From: Piezodorus guildinii
Lineage: Eukaryota; Arthropoda; Insecta; Hemiptera; Pentatomidae
Direction of reading: 5' to 3'
NCBI GenBank assembly: GCA_023052935.1
Contig: CM041293.1
Coordinates: 169,653,341-169,717,340 of the forward strand
Length of the DNA stretch: 64,000 nucleotides
Part shown: positions 56,801-64,000 of the stretch, one piece after another
Position numbering within the stretch: position 1 is the stretch's first letter
Layout of the letters: every line of letters starts with the position of its first letter
Notes under the pieces: model-generated
Database searches by the model: none
Seen by the model: the letters and a program-made list of their open reading frames with translations, nothing else
What the model was told of the DNA's origin: nothing
Made by a program: the position numbers and the translations under genes

Positions 56801-57000
56801 TGGTCTATGTAACGAATGGTAATAGTTAAACAGGAGGAAGCTGGACAAAGTCAGAATAGGGCCACTCAAAATTTAAAAACGCATTTCCAAATCTATATAT
56901 GAAGTGGAGTCTAATAAAAAACGGAAGGAAGCGAATGTGTTCCACTCTAGTAAGTTGGTTCCTTACTCTTTTTCTCCTGGATAAAAGAGTCTCCGACCAG
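53898..57000 (+). pseudogene. Gypsy-1 pol copy 2, broken
   Basis: Protease with DNGS is near 53,969. The RT includes RLCVDYRELNRTVIP, then TAA at 54,773 where copy 1 has GAA, with NYIDDILIF near 55,035. RNase H is near 55,465. The integrase zinc finger lost 6-7 bp near 56,151 (CKQCSC), and more shifts follow near 56,300, 56,400 and 56,620. A stop near 55,761 is shared with copy 1. Confidence 0.9.
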
Positions 57001-57007
57001 TCGGAGG

Positions 57008-57263
57008 TGTAAAATCAAGAATTTTATTATTCTTGATTTCATTATCATATGTTAATATTTTACCAAGGGAGGTTATATCTCTGTTATGATAGTTAATTGT
57101 ATTAATCAAAGGACTGTTAAACAATTCTTTATTTTAGGTAGGTCCATTGTTAATTATGTATGTTATCCAATTGATTATTTTATGTCATACAAATTGTAAT
57201 AATTAAAACTTTATTTTAGCATCGTTTAACTCCTGATTCATTTAAATTAGAAGAAGAATAACA
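57008..57263 (+). repeat. Gypsy-1 3' LTR (copy 2), 256 bp
   Basis: TGTAAAATC...AATAACA, followed by TATG. Nearly identical to 8,021-8,276. Confidence 0.93.
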
Positions 57264-57327
57264 TATGTTGAAATAATGAAATATTATTCTATTCAAACTA
57301 AGCAATAGGAAAATTATGTAAGCTTAC

Positions 57328-57396
57328 CATTGAATCCTCTTCAGAACATTTCTCAGGCTCTGATGATACCACCTCTTGATATGGATAAAATCTTGG
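57328..57396 (-). CDS. Microexon 4 of copy 2
   Basis: Encodes the variant PRFYPYQEVVSSEPEKC then SEEDSM, as at 8,341-8,409. Splice sites kept. Confidence 0.78.
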
Positions 57397-57549
57397 CTAG
57401 AGAGGTAATTATAATAAATTAATATCTGATAGTTCACGTTTTGATAGTATACAGGATAAAGGTTTAAAAAAATAATTTAAATTAATATGTTAAAATAATG
57501 AAATATTATTCTATTCAAACAAAGCAATAGGAAAATTATGTAAGCTTAC

Positions 57550-57618
57550 CATTGAATCCTCTTCATAACATTTTTCAGCCTCTGATGGCACCACGGCATA
57601 ATATGGATAATATCTTGG
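57550..57618 (-). CDS. Microexon 3 of copy 2
   Basis: Encodes PRYYPYYAVVPSEAEKC then YEEDSM. One replacement against copy 1 (Gly to Ala). Confidence 0.78.
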
Positions 57619-57771
57619 CTAGAGAGGAAATTATAATAAATTAATATCTGATAGTTCACGTTTTGATAGTATACAGGATAAAGGTTTAAAAAAATATTTT
57701 AAATTAATATGTTGAACTAAAAAAATATTATTCTATTGAAACAAAGCAATAAGAAAAATATTTAAGCTTAC

Positions 57772-57839
57772 CATTGAACCTCTTCAAAACATTTTTCAGA
57801 CTCTAATGGCACCACCCCATAATATGGATAATATCTTGG
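57772..57839 (-). pseudogene. Microexon 2 of copy 2, 1-bp deletion
   Basis: 68 nt. One base is lost near the 3' end (...GAAGAGGTTCAATG), which shifts the frame before the donor. Splice sites intact. Confidence 0.85.
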
Positions 57840-57992
57840 CTAGAGAGGAAGGTATAATAAATTAGTATTTGATAAGTAAAAGTTTTGATATCATACAGGA
57901 TAAAAGTTTAAGAAAATAAATAAATTTAATGTGTTGAACTAAAGAAATATTATTCTATTGAAACAAAGCAAGAATAAAGTTATTAAGCTTAC

Positions 57993-58045
57993 CATTGAAA
58001 TTTTACTCTGATGATACCACACCAAAACTTGGATAAAATGCATGG
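57993..58045 (-). pseudogene. Microexon 1 of copy 2, shortened and shifted
   Basis: Only about 53 nt between an intact acceptor and donor. One base is gained at the start, and about 17 bp including the Cys codon are lost. Confidence 0.8.
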
Positions 58046-58110
58046 CTAGAGAGGAAATCATAGTATATTAATATTTGATAGTCCAAGTATTGATAGCATA
58101 CAGCTTTGGC

Positions 58111-58761
58111 TGATTATAAAAAGTTAATTGGGTTGTTTAATAAGTTCGTAGTGTTTTTTAATTTTTCTATTTAATCCTCTCTGATTCTATAAAATCATTG
58201 GTATTTTAACATTAATTTTACATATTCTAAAAAGGATTATTTAAAATGCTTTTATTCACTAGTTTTAACAGGGATTTCTTATCTTTCCTTGGTATTTATT
58301 TTGTTCTAAATAGATGAAAAAAAAATATTAGCTTAATTTTATGATTTGATGGTAAAACACTGTCCGTAAGTGAATTGCTTTGTACATAAACAGAAATTTA
58401 GATTTGGAAGACGCAAAGCACCCATCTCATTCTTCAACTGTGGATGACCAAATTCAAGCACAATTGATCAAAATTATTTAATTTTGGATTATATAGCCAA
58501 AGTGTATAAATTCATTAAAAAAATTTACAAGAATCAGAAGTTTTTATTGAAATCACTTTTATGAAACCCTACGAACTTATTTTAAAACCCAAGATATAAG
58601 TATGATTGTGTTTCAAATGTTAGTTATTAATTTTAACTTCTTAATTTTTAATTTTTTTTCTAAAAAGGTATAATGTAATCTTTTATCACTACTATTTTTA
58701 ATCTATATGAAAAAGAAAGTAACATAACTTAAATAAAAAAATTCTAAGACAAATTACTTAC
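58111..58761. other. Intron sequence between the array and the 42-nt exon, copy 2
   Basis: Matches 9,121-9,817 with small indels. Nothing else seen. Confidence 0.5.
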
Positions 58762-58803
58762 CCAACTGTAATGAGTCATCGTAGTTTGCGGAACTGGAAT
58801 ATC
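58762..58803 (-). CDS. 42-nt exon of copy 2
   Basis: Encodes DIPVPQTTMTHYSW between acceptor CTTGCAG and donor GTAAGT. Confidence 0.72.
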
Positions 58804-59129
58804 CTGCAAGTATTGAATGTGATATTAATATTTACATTTAATTAAAATAAACTTACTAAATATATAATAGCAGATTTAGTATAAAATATAATATAAGTAT
58901 AAAATAATATTTACGATATAAATCCAAATTCCAACACCAAAAACATAATCACAATGAATCGAAGTAAAGCATATAGATTTTTTTAGAAAAATATGACGCT
59001 CAAATATTTCCTACGAGATGTTTGAACATATTTCTACGAAATCAATGAACCAACTACTAATATTTTCCGACAAAATATGGAAGAATTTTCCGAAATCGAT
59101 TGAAGGAACGTCACATATTGCCAATACTG

Positions 59130-60640
59130 ATAGCTCGTAAAAATAATTTGCTCATTTATTCAGGAAAAAGTTCGCGGTTGCCATACTATTTAATATCCAA
59201 AAAGCCTTTGACACAGTGTGGTGACGTGGCATCTTAAAACGACTTAAAGATTGGGGAATAAAAGATCACTAAGCTCAATCCATAAAAGGATTCTTAGGAA
59301 GCTGTTACTCCAGAGTTTGCGTTGGAGCATGTCAGTCAAACTGGATAACAATTGACTGCGGTGTACCCCAAGGATCAATTTTAAGCCCGACACTTTTCTA
59401 TATCTCCTTATCTGACTTACCTGAATGCTTAACACCAAATGTGCATGGATTCTTATTCACAGATGACCTCGCCATTGACTGTAGCTCTACAGACGTCGAG
59501 TATACAACATCAACTACAGATTGTTGTAAATAACCTGCAAGATTAGTCCCGGAGTATTGGATCCCTTTTTTTTTTTTTTTTACAGAAAAAAAACAAAACA
59601 GGAGGCATATTATTAACACGTAGAAGAAATGTAAATTCTCTCCCCAAAATAATGCTAAATGGGTCCCCTCTTATTTAGGTAGATAATATTATGATCCTTT
59701 ATCTTCACACAAGTTGACTTGGTCGTTACAGGTTAATCAACTAAAAAAAAAGTGTAGCTCCTCAAAAAATAGGTTAGAAACATGGGGAACGGATAACGAT
59801 TCAAACAAAATGGACTGCGGATGCTTTGTATATGGCTCTGCTTGTACTCAGTTTTTTGAAACTAGACTCGTCATAGCTAAAATACGTTTATAAACTGAGC
59901 ATTCAGACTTAAGCCTTTGTTGAGAAGCAGGAGAACTACCAGTAAAATTTTGACGCCAGAAACTTGGAGTTAAATATTTAGTTAAGCTATTCACCCAGCC
60001 TGATGATATGACACATCATTTCATTATCGACCCTCAATTTTATACGAGCGAGCGAAAAACCCATCTCCACCCACATTTAATTGCTTCAGGTTATACGAAT
60101 TCCTAAATGAATTAAAGAATAACAAACTTATGATAAACGAAAAAAAAATACCCCCTGAACTCTCCCCGTCCTTCCTTTAATACAGAATTGCTTAAATTAA
60201 CACGAAAAGGAGTTTCAAAATACGAATCGATCCACGATATAAATCACTCGTTTTCTGATACCTTACGTTAGTACCGAAATAGTCTAGTCATCTACACCGA
60301 CGGATCTAAAACAGCTGAACCTACATCTTGTGCTTTAGTCTATCATAACACTTATAAAAAAAAGGAACTATGTAACATATGCTTAATTTTTACAGCTGAA
60401 TTAACTGCTATACTAAAACCCTTTAACTAGCATTAGCAAGTGGGAACAATAGTGATCGGATTCACAATGTGCTTTCAAACTCAAAGTAAGCCGTTTACGG
60501 AAAATTAGCTTGTCCATGAAATATACTGCCTTCTGCAAACTTTACGTACTTAATGCAGAAATATTACCTTTTTCTGGATTACTAGCCACATTGGAATAAG
60601 GGAATGAGATGGCCGAAGTCTTATTATTTTGAGGGAAGTA
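59130..60640 (+). pseudogene. LINE-C remnant copy 2
   Basis: Same RT and RNase H relics as 10,180-11,690: FNIQKAFDTVW, CGVPQGSILSPTLF, FTDDLAIDCSSTD and YTDGSKTAEPTSCALVYHN. Confidence 0.82.
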
Positions 60641-61064
60641 CCAACAAAACATACTTGAATGCCATATTATTTAAAACAATCCAGTTTACTATTGAATTAC
60701 TGTTAATTTATTTACTATAATTATCTCATTGCACTAAAATAATAATATATATTATAAAACTAATCAGATTTATTATTGGCCTGATTGTGTAATTCTACTC
60801 CATTATGTAGATGCATTGCGGAACTGTTGACCCTTAACGCCGTACACTGGCCTCAACATCTCTTAAAATCTTTATGAAGTGATAGAAGAATTTTAAATTG
60901 ACTGCTTTTGAGTAAAGATAAATTTATATATTAATTTTTTTTTTTTAATTCAAAAGAATAAAAATATGGTTTTACAGTACGTTTATTATAATATAAGGAA
61001 AAAAAAAAGGTTTCGAAGATGAACTTCGATTTACTATTTATTATCGTTTATTTTATAGTATTAG

Positions 61065-61705
61065 GCCCTGTTGCACCGACCGTGGTTAACTAAAAATTTA
61101 CTAACCTGGATAAGTTAATCACGTGTAAAAAGAGATTGCGTTGCAGCGATCATTGTTAGCCTTACCTCCATGTTAGCTAATTTTGAATTAAGTAGCTAAT
61201 TTACCTTCCGACATCGATTAAATTTTTAATAATAATTTAAATATTTTTATAAAATTATTTTGTAATATTTATTCCAATACATCGAGGAAAAATGAATAAT
61301 ATCTCTCCATATAAATAATCATCAGATGAAGTATCATAGAACTGATCAATATACTTCCTAAAAACAATGATCACAGAGTAGGGAGCAATCCCTTTGATAT
61401 TTACGATGGGGCGTTATTTTAAATAAGGCATATCAGAATTAATATCTAGGAAGTGGAGGGATTTCATTAAAATGCCCTATAACAGAACCTAATATAAACA
61501 AAACAATGACAGTGGTTTCTAGGAGATAGTCGATATGACTGCAAACCTTATTTAAAAATTGTTGTTAAAATATTAAACACGACAAATGGAAAAGAAAAAA
61601 ATATAATGGAGCACGCATTCAAACAAGTAATGTCATTGTGAGAGCATTTGGTGTTATGAAAAGAAGATTTTTTTGCCTAGCCAATGGAATTCCTATGTAA
61701 CAAAA
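61065..61705 (+). mobile_element. Harbinger/PIF remnant, copy 2
   Basis: GGCCCTGTTGCACCGACC terminus and the same HARBI1-like end near 61,600-61,690. The following 547 bp of copy 1 are missing. Confidence 0.6.
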
Positions 61706-61894
61706 AAAAAAACAGTAATTATTACCTAAGCCTAATTCATATAATAAACTATATTTTTTAATGCAAAATTTCTGGTAATTTAAACCGTTTGGAAAATGAA
61801 TAACATTTTGCTTCCCTGAATACTATTGCAAACCTAGAAACTCTATACATGAACAACGACGTTATTAGAAGAACTATAAAAAAAATTTATTCCA

Positions 61895-62105
61895 AATAAA
61901 AGTTGTAAATTTGTCAGTACAAAGGGAAAGGCCCACTTCAGAGTTTCAACGTTAAAAATATATCCTTGAATATATTTCGGAAAATATACAAAAGAAATCA
62001 ACATCAAAGACGATTTACGTAATATTGATAAGACAGACTATTATACAAAAGATTTTTAAAAGATCCAAAGGTACTTAACAAAATTAGCTAATACGAAAAA
62101 AAAAA
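61895..62105. repeat. Local repeat in copy 2, first unit
   Basis: About 210 bp starting AAATAAAAGTTGTAAATTTG, repeated at 62,370-62,575. Copy 1 has one unit near 13,563-13,770. Confidence 0.85.
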
Positions 62106-62369
62106 TTCGTAATGATACCCACTGATATTTACTTAAAATTTTGAAAGAAAATGAAATAATTTATGATAACCTCAACGAACGTTACCTCAAAATAAAATTA
62201 AATAAAAATTGTTAATTCTTTATATTTCTGATATTAAAAAAAAAATTATATATTTTTATAATTTATAGATTGCGAAAAAATTGTAAATTTTCTATTTTAA
62301 AATAAAATGTGCTTTTCCTTATTTATAAGATACATTCTAGAAAATTAGAAAAAAAAATTAAAAATTCTA

Positions 62370-62575
62370 AAATAAAAGTTGTAAATTTGTCAGTACTTTA
62401 ACGGGAAAGGCCCCCTTCAGAGTTTCAACGTTAAAAATATATTCTGGAATATATTTCGAAAAATATACAAAAGAAATCAACATCAAAGACGATTTATCTA
62501 ATATTGATAAGACAGACTATTATACAAAAGATCCAAAAGGTACTTAAAAAAATTAGCTAATACGAAAAAAAAAAT
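62370..62575. repeat. Local repeat in copy 2, second unit
   Basis: Closer to the copy 1 version (keeps TTTAACGGGAAAGGCCCCC) than the first unit is. About 265 bp of other AT-rich sequence lies between the units. Confidence 0.85.
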
Positions 62576-62579
62576 CAAT

Positions 62580-63390
62580 TTCACCAGAGATTAGATATTT
62601 AGAAAGTTATCAAAAACATACGATACTGTTTTTACCATATTTATGTTAAAGTTTTCTTAGAATAGAGAAAATTATTGAATTGATTTTGTTATTTGGTTTT
62701 ACTAAGCTATATATCTATTTAATTTGATCAAGTTATCAAGGCACGAGATACAAAAGACACAGGTTACAAACTGAGAAAGTTAAAAAAGTTATTTGGGTAT
62801 TTGAAGAAGGTAATTAACCCTTCTTAATTCACTTCTAAAAAAAAAAAAAAAAATTATATTGTTCCAAAAAAAAAACTTGGCTATTTATTTATCCGATCAT
62901 AGAAACGATTTCGACATAAGACTAATTTTTTGGAAAATTTAGAAAACTCAGCCATAATTGATTTTATCAGATCACTTATGCCATTTGATACTTAAAATAA
63001 CAAAACATTTATATTTAACAAATATATTAAGAACAGAGCAGAACCATGCTGATCGAAAAATTAGCTTAGATCTTGCAACTGACCAGTTATCAAATTTTGA
63101 GAAAACATTAAGAATTAACACTAAAGATATTTTTATAGCGGAATAAAATTTTATAAAGGTACATCAAATTGCAAAGCTTAAGAACAAGGATGAAGAAAAG
63201 AAAATTTCTTGAAGGAAGATTACCGAAGTTAAAACATTTAAGGAAAACTTTTAAAACGTAATTAATTAAATTATGGAATTTTTAGAGACAGGGCTCACAA
63301 AAGGAATGGGTCAGATAACACAATCGAAAATAAGGCATATAGAACCTGGTTTTTTAAATCCTAACAAAACAATAGACAATAGGTACTCAC
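62580..63390. other. AT-rich intron sequence, copy 2
   Basis: Matches copy 1 at 13,780-14,588. No exon seen. Confidence 0.45.
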
Positions 63391-63542
63391 CAGTCCAGGA
63401 TTCTCCAGCATTGATTGAGAACTCAGCTTGGAGTTTACATTCTCCTCCAGCTTGTGAACATTCGTGATGATCTGGTGTAGGTTCGATCCATCTTCCACAA
63501 TGTGTTCGATATGTATCTCAATGACGATTTCTTTCGGGCACT
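63391..63542 (-). CDS. 152-nt exon of copy 2 (exon 2)
   Basis: Acceptor ATTTTCAG, donor GTGAGT. Reads CPKEIVIEIHIEHIVEDGSN then LHQIITNVHKLEENVNSKL and on to LENPGL. Frame intact. Confidence 0.75.
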
Positions 63543-63681
63543 CTGAAAATAGAAAAATATATTCATACAGACATCAGTAATAAGAATAATTTGAAGATTC
63601 AAACAAATGTGTCTAATTATGTTTAGTTACGATTAAGATGTATATTCTTAATGATAAATTTTAACCAAATAAAATACGTAC

Positions 63682-63715
63682 TTTGCTTTGGAGCGAACAG
63701 GTTGCAAGAATCCAT
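63682..63715 (-). CDS. Start exon of copy 2 (coding part)
   Basis: MDSCNLFAPKQ plus one base, donor GTACGT. Coding bases identical to copy 1. The GC-rich leader follows upstream to 63,914, where the 348-bp deletion begins. Confidence 0.58.
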
Positions 63716-64000
63716 GTCTCGAAGGAGAAGATAGCTCAAGAGATGCTGCTCAAACAAGTAAGAAATTGTAACTAAGCAGTGGTTCTGTTAGGGCAGTAAG
63801 GGATGGTGGGGCTGGTGGTGGGGGTCCGGTCTCCTTCCCATTGGCTGTCGTCTTCCCCTCTCCAGCCATCTCCTTCCCGGCCGTATCATTGGTTGACGAC
63901 CACCCCTCTTCTCGTAAACATGATTTCATAAACACAGAAAGGATTTAATTGAAACATTAAATAACCTTACGAATATATTTTGCAACCCAATAGTAATAAT

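Larger units (their letters stand above)
47926..57263 (+). mobile_element. Gypsy-1 copy 2 with LINE-A nested in its 5' LTR
   Basis: 5' LTR in two parts (47,926-48,054 and 52,551-52,690), internal region to 57,007 and 3' LTR 57,008-57,263. LINE-A occupies 48,055-52,550. Gag and pol carry stops and frameshifts, several different from those of copy 1. Same orientation as LINE-A and opposite to the host gene. Confidence 0.94.
57264..58110 (-). repeat. 222-bp tandem repeat array, copy 2, proximal half (four units)
   Basis: Exon starts at 57,328, 57,550 and 57,772 and a shortened fourth unit at 57,993. Units correspond one to one with copy 1. Confidence 0.95.
47130..63715 (-). pseudogene. Tandem-microexon gene, copy 2 (probably decaying)
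   Basis: Minus-strand model: 63,682-63,715 (start), 63,391-63,542, 58,762-58,803, 57,993-58,045 (broken), 57,772-57,839 (broken), 57,550-57,618, 57,328-57,396, a 9.5-kb intron with gypsy-1 and LINE-A, 47,796-47,864, 47,574-47,642, 47,352-47,420 and 47,130-47,198, then perhaps the terminal exon at 42,447-42,665. Intact exons keep one frame. The two broken microexons have shifting indels, and the probable promoter is deleted, so I call it a likely pseudogene. Since intact microexons are symmetric, skipping the broken ones would restore the frame, so some function cannot be excluded. Confidence 0.65.
49007..64000. repeat. Segmental duplication, copy 2 (cut by window end)
   Basis: Colinear with 1-15,539. 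Against copy 1 it lacks 348 bp (copy 1 about 15,105-15,452), 547 bp (copy 1 about 12,747-13,293) and about 100 bp near copy 1 13,360-13,460. It also carries an extra repeat of about 210 bp near 62.4 kb. Confidence 0.97.

Noticed and set aside
63750..63935. Open stretch ending LLSYNFLLV as a separate protein
   Set aside because: It lies in the GC-rich leader, overlaps the start exon, and its 5' part in copy 2 crosses the deletion junction. Better read as leader, though the frame is open in both copies.

Overview
The window looks like nuclear DNA of an insect, best guess a hemipteran such as an aphid. This rests on the AT-rich background, the families of non-LTR elements (Jockey-like with PRE_C2HC/zinc-knuckle ORF1, RTE, and an RNase H-bearing I-like group), the HARBI1 remnants and the GT-AG splice sites. 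The order-level guess is inference. I see no rRNA, tRNA, CRISPR or bacterial gene. Most of the sequence is transposable element.

Two large related blocks frame the window. Positions 1-15,539 and 49,007-64,000 are colinear copies of one segment (offset about 49.0 kb at the left, 48.46 kb at the right). They are the visible parts of a segmental duplication of roughly 48.5-49 kb. Each copy holds, on the minus strand, part of an unrecognised multi-exon gene. From 5' to 3' it has: a GC-rich leader; a start exon; a 152-nt exon; a 42-nt exon; and a tandem array of 69-nt microexons, each in an exact 222-bp repeat unit. Every microexon starts and ends in phase 0 and encodes a 23-residue tyrosine/proline-rich, one-cysteine module. 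In copy 2 the array is split four and four by a nested insertion. A Ty3/gypsy element (gypsy-1, 256-bp LTRs, TATG target duplication) sits in an intron, and a Jockey-like LINE (LINE-A) sits inside its 5' LTR with a 13-bp target duplication. Copy 1 shows the same nest from position 1 to 8,276. A phase-compatible terminal exon lies at 42,447-42,665.

Between the two copies: a short palindrome (15.9 kb); a full-length LINE with two intact ORFs (LINE-B, 16.59-21.2 kb, minus strand, 11-bp target duplication); a 3.5-kb inverted repeat with arms near 1.4 kb; LINE fragments (25.8-26.6 kb); a full-length but damaged RTE element (26.8-29.7 kb); a 5'-truncated Jockey-like element (29.9-31.7 kb); an old Jockey relic (33.6-35.3 kb); an apparently intact second Ty3/gypsy element with identical 180-bp LTRs (gypsy-2, 36.77-42.11 kb, minus strand); and an old RNase H-bearing LINE (43.3-46.2 kb).

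Inferred order of events: the 222-bp exon array formed first. Gypsy-1 then entered an intron, LINE-A entered the gypsy-1 LTR, and the whole block was duplicated. The copies decayed separately afterwards: premature stops differ, copy 2 lost its probable promoter through a 348-bp deletion, and two of its microexons are frameshifted. LINE-B and gypsy-2 look much younger. The microexon gene is the least explained item and the best candidate for something undescribed.
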